Part shown: positions 52,001-64,000 of the stretch, piece after piece
How positions within the stretch are numbered: the first letter of the stretch is position 1
How the letters are laid out: each line of letters starts with the position of its first letter
Assembly (NCBI RefSeq): GCF_001704275.1
Contig: NZ_CP011533.1
Location: forward strand, 2,852,001-2,916,000
Direction: 5' to 3'
Length of the DNA: 64,000 nucleotides
Origin: Streptomyces noursei ATCC 11455
GTDB taxonomy: Bacteria; Actinomycetota; Actinomycetes; Streptomycetales; Streptomycetaceae
Position numbers and translations under genes: made by a program
Notes under the pieces: generated by a model
Databases searched by the model: none
What the model was told of the DNA's origin: nothing
The model's input: only the letters and a program-made list of their open reading frames with translations

Positions 52001-53344
52001 ATGACGCTCCCCCTGCGCCGCAACACGAACTACCACCTGCTGTGGGGCAGCCAGGCGCTCTCCGAACTCGGCGCGCAGATCTCGGTGTTCGCGCTGCCGC
52101 TGCTGGTCCTGATGCTGACCGACTCCGCCGTCGACGCGGGCGCGGCCGGCGCCGTCAGCGCCCTGACCCGGCTGGTGGTGCTCGTCCCGGCCGGTGCGCT
52201 GATCGACCGCTGGCACCGCAAGCGGATCATGCTGCTGTGCGAGCTGTCGCGGGTGCCGATGATGGTCGGCCTGGGGCTGATGCTGCTCGGCGACGGCGTC
52301 GCGTTCGGCTACATCCTGGCCGTCGCGGTCGTCGACGGCGCGGCCGCCGCGATGTTCGCGCCCGCCGAGGAGGCCGCCCTCCCCCAGGTCGTCACCAAGG
52401 AGCAGTTGCCGACGGCCGTCTCGGTGAGCGCGGCCCGCAGCTACCTCGCCACCCTGGCGGGCCCCGGCATCGGCGGATTCCTGTTCACCGCCCACAAGGC
52501 CCTGCCGTTCCTGGTGAACGGGGTGACCTACGCGGGCTCGTTCGTGATGCTCCTCTTCCTGCGGCTGAAGCGACCGGGCGGGGCGGGTGGAACGGGCACC
52601 GCCGGCGCGCGGCGCTCCCTGGTCGGCGAGATCGGCGAGGGCATCGGATGGATCTGGCGGCGTCCCGTCATCCGGGCGAGCATGGCGGTCGCGGTCGGGG
52701 TGAGCGTCTGCTTCAACGCGCTCTACCTCATCGTGCTGACGCTCGCCCAGCGCGCGAAGATCCCCGCCGCCGAGATCGGCGCCATCGGTGTGCTGGTCGG
52801 CGCGGGCGGTCTGGCCGGCGCGCTGCTGGCGCCCCGCATGCACCGGCTCCTCACGCCCCGCGCCGCGATCATCCTCCTGGGGTGGCTGGGCGCCGGGGTG
52901 ACCCCGCTGCTGCTGGTGAGGACCAGCGGCTACCTCTTCGGTGCCGTGCTGGCCGCCATCGCCTTCCTGGCGCCCACCGTGCAGACCGCCGTGGTGACCT
53001 ACCAGATGGCGCTCACCCCCGACCGGCTGCGCGGGCGGGTCAGCGCGGCCCTGGGACTGGCCGGCGGCGTCGCGGGCGCCGCGGGCCCGCTTCTCGGCGG
53101 CCTGCTGGTCGACGCGGGCGGCCCCGCTCAGGCGGTTCTGACCTGCGCCGGCGTCCTCCTGCTGGCCGCGCTCGCGGCGGGTCTCAGCCCCGCCCTGCGC
53201 GCCTTCACCTCCGTGCACGGCACACCGGAAGAGGACGAGGCACCGCCCCTCTCCCCGTCCCCGGTTCCTTCCGCCGCCTCCGACCCGGCCGACGCCGCCG
53301 GTCCCGAGCCGACCTCCGCAACCTCCGAACCCCTGGAAAGGTGA
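52001..53344 (+). CDS. MFS exporter
   Basis: A 447-residue major facilitator with twelve predicted helices. Motif A-like segment GALIDRWHRKRIMLLCE lies between helices 2 and 3. The family is the MFS_3/macrolide-efflux-like group (NYHLLWGSQALSELGAQIS start). A disordered Pro/Ser/Glu-rich tail of about 45 residues follows the last helix. It is separated from the type II thioesterase by only 3 bp. It carries the cluster promoter element, so it is probably an exporter of the peptide or an intermediate. Export is inferred from context only. Confidence 0.88.
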   Translation: MTLPLRRNTNYHLLWGSQALSELGAQISVFALPLLVLMLTDSAVDAGAAGAVSALTRLVVLVPAGALIDRWHRKRIMLLCELSRVPMMVGLGLMLLGDGVAFGYILAVAVVDGAAAAMFAPAEEAALPQVVTKEQLPTAVSVSAARSYLATLAGPGIGGFLFTAHKALPFLVNGVTYAGSFVMLLFLRLKRPGGAGGTGTAGARRSLVGEIGEGIGWIWRRPVIRASMAVAVGVSVCFNALYLIVLTLAQRAKIPAAEIGAIGVLVGAGGLAGALLAPRMHRLLTPRAAIILLGWLGAGVTPLLLVRTSGYLFGAVLAAIAFLAPTVQTAVVTYQMALTPDRLRGRVSAALGLAGGVAGAAGPLLGGLLVDAGGPAQAVLTCAGVLLLAALAAGLSPALRAFTSVHGTPEEDEAPPLSPSPVPSAASDPADAAGPEPTSATSEPLER

Positions 53345-53347
53345 CCC

Positions 53348-54085
53348 ATGCCCGTCCCACCCCGCCCGCCCCGCTGGGCGGTCGCCCGCCCGGCGCGCCC
53401 CACGGCGGCCGTCCGGCTGTTCTGCTTCCCCTACGCCGGCGGCGGCTCCAGCATCTTCACCTCGTGGAGCCGCTTCCTGCCCGAGTCCGTCGAGGTCTGC
53501 CCCGTACTGCTGCCGGGCCGTGAGGAGCGCTTCGGCGAAACGCCGCAGACCCGCGTCGAGGAGCTCGTCCCGCAGCTGGCCGAGAACCTGGCGAGCTGGT
53601 TCGACCGGCCCTTCGCGTTCTTCGGCCACAGCATGGGCGGCGAGATCGCCTTCTCCCTGGCCCATCACCTGTGCCGGGCGGGCCGGCACCGTCCCGCGCA
53701 CGTCTTCGTCTCCGGCTGTGTCCCGCACCCCAGCCCGCTCCTGCGGCACACCCTGCCGAAGGGGGAACTGCTCGCGGAGATACGGAAGATGAACGGCGCC
53801 CCGCCGGAGTTCCTGGAGAACCCCGAGCTGATCGAGCTGCTGCTGCCCATGCTGCGCGCCGACTTCGCGCTGTCGGAGAGCTGTGTGCCGGCGCCGGACG
53901 CCGTGATACCCGTCGACGTCACGGCCTTCGCCGGATCCGCCGATCCGGAGGCCACCCACCGCCAGGTCCAGGACTGGGCCCACCACGTCGACGGTCGCTT
54001 CACCTCGCACGAGCTGACGGGCGATCACTTCTTCCTGCGGGAGGCCGCACCGCTGCTGGAGATCGTCGGTCGGACGCTGGTCTAG
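53348..54085 (+). CDS. Type II thioesterase
   Basis: A 245-residue alpha/beta hydrolase. S95 lies in FGHSMGGEIA and H227 in TGDHFFL, typical of external thioesterases that free mis-primed or stalled T domains. LFCFPYAGGGSSIF at the start and LLPGREERF are family signatures. GGAAAGG precedes the ATG. It is coupled to the MFS gene upstream. It is an editing enzyme and is not expected to release the final peptide. Confidence 0.93.
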   Translation: MPVPPRPPRWAVARPARPTAAVRLFCFPYAGGGSSIFTSWSRFLPESVEVCPVLLPGREERFGETPQTRVEELVPQLAENLASWFDRPFAFFGHSMGGEIAFSLAHHLCRAGRHRPAHVFVSGCVPHPSPLLRHTLPKGELLAEIRKMNGAPPEFLENPELIELLLPMLRADFALSESCVPAPDAVIPVDVTAFAGSADPEATHRQVQDWAHHVDGRFTSHELTGDHFFLREAAPLLEIVGRTLV

Positions 54086-54160
54086 AGGCCGTCCGACGGA
54101 TCGGGGCCGGACGGGCCCCGGGACCGGTCGTCGCCCTCCCGCCGTCCGCCCGGCGGCGGC

Positions 54161-54721
54161 TCAGCGACCGGCGCCGAGGCCGCCGGCCCGTTCCAGGCAC
54201 TCCCGGATCGCCTGCGGGCCGGCGTCGGCGATCATGTCGACCACCGCACCGTCGTCCAGGAACACGACGGCATCGGCCTGCGCCGCCGCGGCCGGTGCCG
54301 TCGTGGCCATGACCACCGCGACGCCCCGCTCGTCCACGGCCCGCCGCAGCGCCGACCCGCACTCCTCCGACGCGTCGTCGGCGAGCAGCAGCTCGGGGCG
54401 GCGGGCCAGCGCGGCCTCCAGCGACGAGGCGCCCTCCTCGGCCGTGGGCCAGGTGACCGTGACGCCGCCCTGGGCCCCGGCCCGGCGGCGCAGCGAACCG
54501 GACGACGGCCGGGTCTCCCCGGACAGGCACTTCAGCAGCGTGGTCTTTCCCGACTTTCCCTTGCCCATTACGGCGAGGAAGCTCCCGGCCGATACCCCGA
54601 GGTACACATTGCGCAGCGCGTGCACCGCATCCGGGGCCGCTTCATAGACTTTCGAAACATTGTCGAGCGTGACGACGTCGGGGGCGCGGTCGACAAATTC
54701 GCCCGACTTCACGTAGCTCAT
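54161..54721 (-). CDS. Degenerate ABC ATPase-like protein missing the Q-loop to signature region
   Basis: A 186-residue protein. The first 80 residues follow a MacB-type ATPase (VTLDNVSKVYEAAPDAVHAL, LAVMGKGKSGKTTLLKCLSG), including a P-loop. After that about 70 residues that would hold the Q-loop and the LSGGQ signature are absent. The Walker B region reads LLLADDASEE, so the catalytic Glu is Asp. The H-loop histidine is replaced (VVMATTAPAA). It cannot be a normal transport ATPase. Start and ribosome site (GGAGAAGG) are well formed and the frame is clean, so it may be a retained small protein rather than a pseudogene. No permease gene is adjacent. A decoy or regulatory role is a guess. Confidence 0.65.
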   Translation of the reverse strand: MSYVKSGEFVDRAPDVVTLDNVSKVYEAAPDAVHALRNVYLGVSAGSFLAVMGKGKSGKTTLLKCLSGETRPSSGSLRRRAGAQGGVTVTWPTAEEGASSLEAALARRPELLLADDASEECGSALRRAVDERGVAVVMATTAPAAAAQADAVVFLDDGAVVDMIADAGPQAIRECLERAGGLGAGR

Positions 54722-55553
54722 CGATGCCTTCTCCTATACCGCGGCGAAATGATCCGCCGCCGCGCCTGACTGGCGTATCAGCTGCGCCCAACATACCGAT
54801 GGTGAGCGACCCGGAACAGGGGGTTCTCAAGTGGGTCACAGGTACAGTTAGCTCACCCAAGGCCGTAGTGCGAGCACCCTCTCCCGCTCCGGCGTGTCGG
54901 AGCTCACCAGCGCAAATACCGCATGATCCGGAACCGTGTCAAAACGGTCGACAGAGCCTTCGGGATCTCGCTGTTGCTCCCGTTTGCCCAGTACAGGAGC
55001 CTCTTGTCTCGGCTGCACCCGTTGGTCGGGAGCGCCTGTTTAATGGCACATCACCCGCTTACGGAATGCGCTCCGGGGTCACCGAGAACCGTCGAGACAC
55101 CGCCATGACGCAATTTCGGCCACGCCTTGGCGAGAAATGAACCGGAATATTCGTAGTGATCCATGAATCACTTCACGAATCCCTCACACCTCGCCGAGCA
55201 ACCACCGCTATCAGCCGCATATCGCGGCCCACTAAAGACGTGCGCGCCGACCGGGCCGCCGAAGAATGTTTCGGCGCCGTAACACCGACGCGTCGCCTCC
55301 GTATCGGCCCGGCTCGCCCGGAGGTCGCCCGAGGTATCCCGCACCGATGACATTCGGCCGCACCTTAACCTCTCGGGACTTACCCCGTCCACATCGCGAG
55401 ACGCGGCATTGCCCAGACATTACGACCGAGGAATTTTCGCGACGGGGCGCGAAATTCGGCCGACGGGGCCGGATCGGGCCGGTGGGCCCGTCGCCGGACC
55501 GCGAGCCGGGGCCGGGCGACCGACGCGACGGCCGCCCCACCGCACCGGCCGGC
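54722..55553. other. 832-bp intergenic region at the cluster boundary
   Basis: No convincing gene is present. The short open frames (for example 54724-55140 and 55156-55350) lack family features, codon bias and good ribosome sites. Base composition falls below that of the flanks, especially at 54880-55250. On the minus strand near 54820-54835 a CACTT-purine-A...CCCTGTT sequence loosely resembles the CTTAA element, but with different spacing. It separates the peptide cluster from conserved chromosomal genes. Confidence 0.5.
55150..55179. other. Bulged hairpin in the boundary region
   Basis: TTCGT plus AGTGAT pairs with ATCACT plus ACGAA across a CCATGA loop, with a two-base bulge. The stem is AT-rich for this genome. 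It could be a terminator or protein site; nothing else supports either. Confidence 0.3.
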
Positions 55554-57713
<2,160 letters not shown>

Positions 57714-58273
57714 GCCCCCATGCAACCCGATGGTCGGGGCTGTCAGCCAGCTCACCCCCTGTGACGGGCACCTCGCGAACGGTCCACGGGCCGCCCGCGC
57801 AGCACGCCGGCGCGCGGTCGCCGTGGGGGCGGACCGCTTCGGACGTCGCCTGCCGCGCCCGCGGTCCCGCCCGGCGTTGCGGCGCGCCCCCGACGGAGCC
57901 GGCCCCGGGCGCCTGCCGCCCGTGGGCCTCGCCGCCGAGCGCCGTTCACCCCCCAGGCGTGAACCGGACGCTACCGGCCGGGTGTTGGGCCGAGGCCGGC
58001 GGGCGGTGTGGCCGTCGCCGACGCCGGTGCCCTGAGAGAAGGGAGGGGAACCCGGGCATCGGCGGCGAGTGCGGCGGGCAGGGATAGCGAGGGCACACCG
58101 GGTGTTTCCGGCCGTGCGCGGGGAATTGCTCGTTGCCGCAAGCCTGTACGAGCCGCGAGAATGGGAAGCGCTTCCCGATATCCGGCCGTTCGCGGTCCGA
58201 CCGGGTCATGCCGTGGTGCACCGGCGCACCCGGCCATGGCCCGCGGCACGGACGCGTAGACGAAGGGAGGACG
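57714..58273. other. 560-bp divergent intergenic region
   Basis: No gene is supported; open frames on both strands lack homology features. It holds promoters for the helicase (minus) and the 58274 gene (plus). The one distinctive item is the palindrome at 58163-58176. Confidence 0.5.
58163..58176. promoter_or_regulatory. LacI-type palindromic operator candidate
   Basis: GGGAAGCGCTTCCC is a perfect 14-bp palindrome centred on CG. This is the form typical of LacI/GalR-family operators, for example the GGGAGCGCTCCC type in Streptomyces sugar regulation. It lies 98 bp before the start of the 58274 gene. No LacI-type regulator is in the window. Confidence 0.4.
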
Positions 58274-59011
58274 ATGACCTTCGGATTCGCCCGGCCCCCG
58301 CAGGACCCACCGCCCGACGCGGACGGCCCCGCCGCCCGGTTGGGGCGGCTGCTGGAGCCCGCGGAGTGGGCTTCGGCGGGGATCCCGCTGCTGCGCAGTC
58401 CCCGCGAGGTCGTCGCCGAGTTGCACGGCCGTCATCGCCCCGGCCCGTCCACGGTGATCGTGGCGGTGCTGGACGCCCAGGAACGGATCGTCGCCAGCGC
58501 GTCGTTCACCGGCCCGGCGGCTCCGCCCGACGGCTGGGAGTACCGCAACGCGCTGCTGACCCAACTGCGTCGGATCATCCCGCACGACCTGCGGCTGCGG
58601 GTGCCGGTCCGGACGGCGGTGCTGCTGCTCTGCCGGGAGGGCGAGCCCCGTTGGACGGCGGTGGACGGGGCGTGGATGTGGGGCCTGCGCGATGCCTGTA
58701 CGTTGCACGGCCTCCGCTGCGGGGCGTTCATCGCGCTGACCCGGGACCGCTGGCAAGTACTGGGCGAAGAGCGGGGCGGGCGACGCCCCAGGACGGCCGT
58801 CCCCACGAAGTCCGGACGCGGGCCGGATACGGCACGGGCCGGCCGCGACACGGGGAACGGGACGGCCGACCAGGCACCGGTGGCCCCGCAGCGCGTCCCC
58901 CCGGGACGGACCGCGACGCCGGGCGAGCAGCCACGCGGCGGCGGCCGGGGAACGCCCCGGCCCGCCGCCGGCGGCACACCCGAAATCCGCCGTCACCCGG
59001 CGGCACGCTAG
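58274..59011 (+). CDS. Conserved hypothetical actinobacterial protein
   Basis: A 245-residue protein. Residues about 25-165 look globular (WASAGIPLLRSPREVVAELH, VIVAVLDAQERIVASASFTG, RVPVRTAVLLLCREGEPRWT, FIALTRDRWQVLGE). The last 80 residues are a low-complexity Arg/Gly/Pro-rich tail, probably disordered. ATG 58274 follows [10 protein letters not shown] recall no function. The conserved domain has alternating strand and helix, faintly like JAB/RadC-type proteins, but no metal motif is clear. It is located in the chromosomal flank. Confidence 0.6.
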   Translation: MTFGFARPPQDPPPDADGPAARLGRLLEPAEWASAGIPLLRSPREVVAELHGRHRPGPSTVIVAVLDAQERIVASASFTGPAAPPDGWEYRNALLTQLRRIIPHDLRLRVPVRTAVLLLCREGEPRWTAVDGAWMWGLRDACTLHGLRCGAFIALTRDRWQVLGEERGGRRPRTAVPTKSGRGPDTARAGRDTGNGTADQAPVAPQRVPPGRTATPGEQPRGGGRGTPRPAAGGTPEIRRHPAAR

Positions 59012-59037
59012 GGCCTGACCCATCGGACAGGCCCTAG
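59008..59037. terminator. Terminator hairpin overlapping the stop of the 58274 gene
   Basis: A perfect 10-bp stem CTAGGGCCTG/CAGGCCCTAG with a 10-nt loop. Its first arm contains the TAG stop codon (59009-59011). It separates convergent genes. Confidence 0.7.
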
Positions 59038-59134
59038 GTCCTCTTCACGACGACCCGCCGTTCGCCCCGTGCGCGGGTGCGCGAGCGAGCCCGACCGGCC
59101 ACAGGGCCGGCGGGCCGCGCCCGACCAGCAGGGG

Positions 59135-59785
59135 TCAGGCGTTCGCGCCGAGCACGGCGTTGATCCGCTCCGGGTCGCCGCAGACGATCAGCAGCGCTCC
59201 GGCACGGGCCATGGCGGCCGGCAGTGCCCGCGCGGTGACCGCGTCGTCGCCACCGTTGACGGCGACGACCACGACCGGCCGTCCGCCGAGGCGTTCGGCG
59301 CCGGCGTCCGCGTAGAACACGTCGTCACCGGCGTCGTGCTGGGCCCAGTAGGACCCCTCGCCGAAGGACAGTTCGTGGGCCGCCCACGGGTGGTTCTCGC
59401 CGGTGGTCAGCACCAGGACCTCGCCCGGCGCGCGGCCGGAGTCCAGGAGCAGGTCGACGGCCTCGTCGGCGGCATCGACGGCGCCGTCGGCGGGAGCCGG
59501 GATCAGCTGGAGCTGGGTGCCCACGACGGCTTCGGCCGGGGCGGCCGGAGGCTGCGGGGAACCGGTGCGCTGCGCCGGCGGGGCCGGGACGGACCCTCGG
59601 GGCGGAGCGGCAGGTCCGGGCTTGCCCGGACGGGCACTGGACGCGGGGGCGCCTCGCGGCGGGGCGGGGCGGGGACCGGGACCAGGGACGGGACGGGGGG
59701 TCGGCGCGGTGCGGCCGGCGGCCGGAGTTGCGCGGGGACCCGGGACACTCTCGTGAATCTGAGGCTCCTCGGGGATGAGAGGCAT
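59135..59785 (-). CDS. Conserved hypothetical protein with Pro-rich N-terminus
   Basis: A 216-residue protein. The first 90 residues are Pro/Ala/Gly-rich and probably disordered. The remainder is a globular alpha/beta domain (AVDAADEAVDLLLDSGRAPG, EVLVLTTGENHPWAAHEL, RPVVVVAVNGGDDAVTARAL, GALLIVCGDPERINAVLG). The domain resembles a fragment seen in Streptomyces proteins near rnhB. ATG 59785 has a weak ribosome site, so the start is uncertain; upstream in-frame sequence overlaps no other gene. The function is unknown. Confidence 0.55.
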   Translation of the reverse strand: MPLIPEEPQIHESVPGPRATPAAGRTAPTPRPVPGPGPRPAPPRGAPASSARPGKPGPAAPPRGSVPAPPAQRTGSPQPPAAPAEAVVGTQLQLIPAPADGAVDAADEAVDLLLDSGRAPGEVLVLTTGENHPWAAHELSFGEGSYWAQHDAGDDVFYADAGAERLGGRPVVVVAVNGGDDAVTARALPAAMARAGALLIVCGDPERINAVLGANA

Positions 59786-59852
59786 AAAGGGATATCTATC
59801 AAACGTAGGTGCGGGACATGTCAGTGGGTACCGAATTCCCGCCCCGCTCCGC

Positions 59853-60554
59853 TCAGAAGTCGAAGCCGAGTTGGCCACCGGCCTCCAGAGCGGCTGCTTC
59901 GGGGGTGACGCGCACCTTCTTCAGGTGCCGCCACCGGGGCAGGGCGTCCATGTAGGACCAGGACACCCGGTGGTACGGCGTGGGACCGTGCTCCTCCAGG
60001 GCGGTGCGGTGGGTCGGCGAGGGATAGCCGGCGTTGGTCGCGAAGTCGAAGTCGGCGTATTCCAGACCGAGTTCGGCCATCATGGCGTCCCGTCGCACCT
60101 TGGCGATCACGGACGCCGCGGCGACCGCGATGCAGGACTGGTCGCCCTTGATGACCGTACGGACCCGCCACGGCGCGCCCAGGTAGTCGTGCTTGCCGTC
60201 GAGGATGACCGCGTCCGGCCGGACCGGAAGCGCCTCCAGGGCGCGCACCGCGGCGAGCCGCAGTGCCGCGGTCATGCCCAGGGCGTCGATCTCCTCCGGG
60301 GAGGAGTGCCCCAGACCGTAGGAGGTGACCCAGTCCGCGAGCACATCGCAGAGTTCCGTGCGGCGCTTGGGGGTCAGCAACTTGGAATCGGTGAGTCCGT
60401 CCGGTGGCCTACGGAGGCCGGTGATGGCTGCGCAGACGCTCACCGGGCCGGCCCAGGCACCGCGTCCGACCTCGTCGATCCCCGCGACGATCTTGGCGCC
60501 GGTGGTGGCGCGCAGTGATCGCTCGACGGTATGGGTGGGAGGCTCGTACGGCAT
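59853..60554 (-). CDS. rnhB: Ribonuclease HII
   Basis: A 233-residue RNase HII that removes RNA from RNA-DNA hybrids and single ribonucleotides from DNA. The catalytic D-E-D-D set is visible in [15 protein letters not shown] and ILDGKHDYL, with [11 protein letters not shown] and [13 protein letters not shown] as further signatures. Its ATG at 60554 is supported by the conserved [16 protein letters not shown] start of streptomycete homologues. It is a chromosomal housekeeping gene outside the cluster. Confidence 0.95.
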   Translation of the reverse strand: MPYEPPTHTVERSLRATTGAKIVAGIDEVGRGAWAGPVSVCAAITGLRRPPDGLTDSKLLTPKRRTELCDVLADWVTSYGLGHSSPEEIDALGMTAALRLAAVRALEALPVRPDAVILDGKHDYLGAPWRVRTVIKGDQSCIAVAAASVIAKVRRDAMMAELGLEYADFDFATNAGYPSPTHRTALEEHGPTPYHRVSWSYMDALPRWRHLKKVRVTPEAAALEAGGQLGFDF

Positions 60555-60774
60555 GGCGCCAGCCAGGTTACGCCTATTCGGCGCCGTCGTCCGCATCGGA
60601 TCCCGAGCAGCGGCGCAGGGGCGCCGACGAAGGGCCGCGAGTGGCGCTCCGCGGCGACTGCCTGCGGCGCCGCGCAAGCCCGCGGACGGGCGCGCGGAGA
60701 TCACCCGACGGGCGCGAAGTCGCCTGCCGGCAGGGCCCGTTGCGCTCCGGGGCGGAGCGGTCCCGGGGCGCCGG

Positions 60775-61680
60775 TCAGAGCGTGGGGGCCCAGGCGGGCA
60801 GCGGCTCGGTGCGGTCGAGCCATTCCTGGGGCGGGGTGCCGCCGGGGGCCGCGGCGACGATGCCGCCGACGATCCCACAGGTGGTGTCGACGTCGCCGCC
60901 GGCCCGGACGGTGGTCCAGAACGCCCGCTCGAAGTCGCCGAGGTTGCGGGCGGCGGCCCAGAGGGTGAAGGGCACGGTGTCGTGGGCGGTGGTGCGGCGT
61001 CCGCAGCCGAGGACGGCGGCGACGGTGCCGGGGTCGCCGTAGTCGAGCATGTCGCGGGCCCGGCGCAGACCGGCCTGTACGGCGCTGCGCGGGATCAGGG
61101 ACAGTACGCCGTCGATCAGTTCCGCGGGGCCGAGAGTGCGGGACGGGTCGGCGACCAGGGCGGCCGCGGCGGCCACCGCCATGGCGCCGACGACGGCCTC
61201 GCGGTGCTGGTGGGTGGGGTACGCGGAGATCTCCGCCTGGTGGGTGGCCTGCTCGGGGTCGTCGGCGTACCAGGCACCGAGCGGGGCGATGCGCATGGCG
61301 GCGCCGTTGCCCCAGGAGCCGTGGCCGTTGAAGAGCGCGGCGGACAGCTCGCGCCAGTCGCCGCCCTCGCGGATCAGGCGGAGGAGGCGGTCGACGGCCG
61401 GCCCGTAGTCGCGGCCGTCGTCGTGGCGGTCGGCGAAGGAGCGGGCCAGGGCGTCCTGGTCGACGCGGTGGTGGGTGGTGAGGACGGCCAGCACGGAGCA
61501 GGCCATCTCGGTGTCGTCGGTCCACCGCCAGGGCGCGGGCGGCAGCTCGCGGCGCTTGAGGGCGGGGTAGTGGGCGGGGACGAAGAACTGCGATCCGAGG
61601 GCGTCGCCCACGGAGAGGCCGCGCAGGCTCGCCAGGGCCCGCGCACAACGCTCGGCGTCACGAGGATCAGGGGTCGTCAT
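60775..61680 (-). CDS. ADP-ribosylglycohydrolase (DraG family)
   Basis: A 301-residue all-helical DraG-family hydrolase that removes ADP-ribose from proteins or small molecules. Metal-site motifs are [18 protein letters not shown] and [14 protein letters not shown] near the C-terminus. All acidic ligands are present. It lies 11 bp downstream of the histidine phosphatase gene's stop-to-start interval and may share its transcript. Target and pathway are unknown. Confidence 0.9.
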   Translation of the reverse strand: MTTPDPRDAERCARALASLRGLSVGDALGSQFFVPAHYPALKRRELPPAPWRWTDDTEMACSVLAVLTTHHRVDQDALARSFADRHDDGRDYGPAVDRLLRLIREGGDWRELSAALFNGHGSWGNGAAMRIAPLGAWYADDPEQATHQAEISAYPTHQHREAVVGAMAVAAAAALVADPSRTLGPAELIDGVLSLIPRSAVQAGLRRARDMLDYGDPGTVAAVLGCGRRTTAHDTVPFTLWAAARNLGDFERAFWTTVRAGGDVDTTCGIVGGIVAAAPGGTPPQEWLDRTEPLPAWAPTL

Positions 61681-61691
61681 CGCTGTGCACT

Positions 61692-62351
61692 TTAACCGGT
61701 GACGCCATAAGGCTCGGGTTCACACCAGCGGTCGAAAGGGCGGTCGAGGGTGTAGCGGCCGTCCGGACCGAGGAGCAGGGCGCGCCAGTCGGCGTTGCCG
61801 GGGTTGGACAGCGACTCGAACTCGGCGACCGACCAGTGGAACCACCGCATGCAGAACAACCGCATGGTGAGGCCGTGCGTGACGATCAGGACGTTGGGCG
61901 GGTGCTGGGGGTCCTCGAAGCTGCGCCAGAGGCTCTCCAGGAAGGCCCCGACCCGGTCGTAGACGTCGGCGCCGGACTCGCCCTGGGCGAAGCGGTAGAA
62001 GAAGTGGCCGTAGGCGTCGCGGTACACCTTCTGGCGCTGCACGTCGTCGCGGTCCTGCCAGTTGCCCCAGTCCTGCTCCCGCAACCGGGGCTCCTCGCGG
62101 ACCCGCACCCGGCCGGGATCGAGGTCCAGGCAACGGAAGGTCTGGTGGGTGCGGCGATAGGGCGACACATAGGCGGAGATCCGCTCGTGGCCGAACATCT
62201 CGCGCAGCGCGCGGCCGGCCTCCTCCGCCTGGTGCAGCCCGGTCGCCGTCAGGGCGAGCGCGTGGTCCGGCTCGCGCTCGTAGACGGTGTCGTCGACGTT
62301 CCCCACGGACTCGCCGTGGCGGAGCAGGACGATGCGTCGGGGCCGGGCCAT
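61692..62351 (-). CDS. Histidine phosphatase superfamily protein
   Basis: A 219-residue phosphoglycerate-mutase-like phosphatase. The phosphohistidine motif is LLRHGESVGN near residue 12. A YVSPYRRTHQT segment contributes the second basic residue, and VTHGLTMRLF carries the late catalytic histidine. Its length fits broad-specificity or sugar-phosphate phosphatases. The substrate cannot be predicted. Confidence 0.9.
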   Translation of the reverse strand: MARPRRIVLLRHGESVGNVDDTVYEREPDHALALTATGLHQAEEAGRALREMFGHERISAYVSPYRRTHQTFRCLDLDPGRVRVREEPRLREQDWGNWQDRDDVQRQKVYRDAYGHFFYRFAQGESGADVYDRVGAFLESLWRSFEDPQHPPNVLIVTHGLTMRLFCMRWFHWSVAEFESLSNPGNADWRALLLGPDGRYTLDRPFDRWCEPEPYGVTG

Positions 62352-62433
62352 GCCGCCAGCCTAAAACGCCTGCCCTGTACATGCCGGGTGCGGCGGACGG
62401 GCACCGGGCGGGACGCCGGCCCGCGCCGGGGCC

Positions 62434-64000
<1,567 letters not shown>

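Noticed and set aside
54724..55140. Possible small genes in the boundary region (also 54923-55108 and 55156-55350)
   Set aside because: No family features, poor codon bias, no clear ribosome site; the area is also lower in GC.
55360..55375. Further CTTAA copy near 55366
   Set aside because: CTTAA is followed by CCT-CTCG and not N3-CCTG, and no cluster gene follows it.

Overview
The window is a very GC-rich stretch with strong third-position G/C bias, GTG starts and tightly overlapping genes. This points to an actinomycete, almost certainly a Streptomyces. About 1-54.7 kb is a nonribosomal peptide biosynthetic gene cluster. About 55.5-64 kb is a conserved chromosomal block (recQ-like helicase, rnhB, ADP-ribosylglycohydrolase, histidine phosphatase, ABC-F).

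Layout. At the left edge are leuD (cut by the window) and leuC, then a secreted alpha/beta hydrolase and a membrane acyltransferase. From 4.3 to 11.5 kb is a tryptophan-supply block: class II DAHP synthase, trpE and trpG, a MocR-type regulator, trpD and trpC. From 11.5 to 17.6 kb runs a minus-strand operon: tryptophan halogenase, antiporter, flavin reductase, dimethylargininase-like enzyme, leuA, trpC. From 17.7 to 44.6 kb runs a second minus-strand operon. Its transcription order is PBP-type thioesterase, NRPS of 4732 aa, NRPS of 2633 aa, MbtH, SyrP/TauD-like hydroxylase, SnoaL-like protein, branched-chain aminotransferase, YbaK-like tRNA-editing protein. From 44.8 to 54.7 kb lie an ABC exporter, a two-component system, small envelope proteins, an MFS exporter with a type II thioesterase, and a degenerate ABC ATPase.

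How it works together. The NRPSs read as A-T / C-A-T-E / C-A-T-E / C-A-T (first protein) and C-A-T / C-A-T-E (second protein). That is six modules with predicted stereochemistry L-D-D-L-L-D, ending in D-Asn, with no cis thioesterase. The PBP-type thioesterase is the expected head-to-tail cyclase. DAHPS and trpEGDC push carbon to tryptophan. A PyrH-like flavin-dependent halogenase with its reductase makes chlorotryptophan, probably 5-chloro. leuA, leuCD and ilvE can extend 4-methyl-2-oxopentanoate by one carbon and transaminate it to homoleucine. The product is inferred to be a chlorinated cyclic hexapeptide of the ulleungmycin/longicatenamycin type; this is recall plus inference and was not checked by alignment.

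Most notable unexplained structure. (1) A 23-bp element, TT(C)-N8-CTTAA-N3-CCTG, sits in the correct orientation upstream of four cluster operons (leuC, halogenase, PBP-TE/NRPS, MFS). (2) A different 27-bp element lies upstream of the histidine kinase and MFS genes, about 132-136 bp from each start. (3) An AATTGGTCTG element is shared by the trpE and trpD/MocR promoters. (4) Modules 2 and 3 contain a near-identical 681-bp epimerase segment with a constant 4,524-bp offset. (5) A tRNA-editing protein and an ABC ATPase lacking its catalytic core lie inside or at the edge of the cluster.
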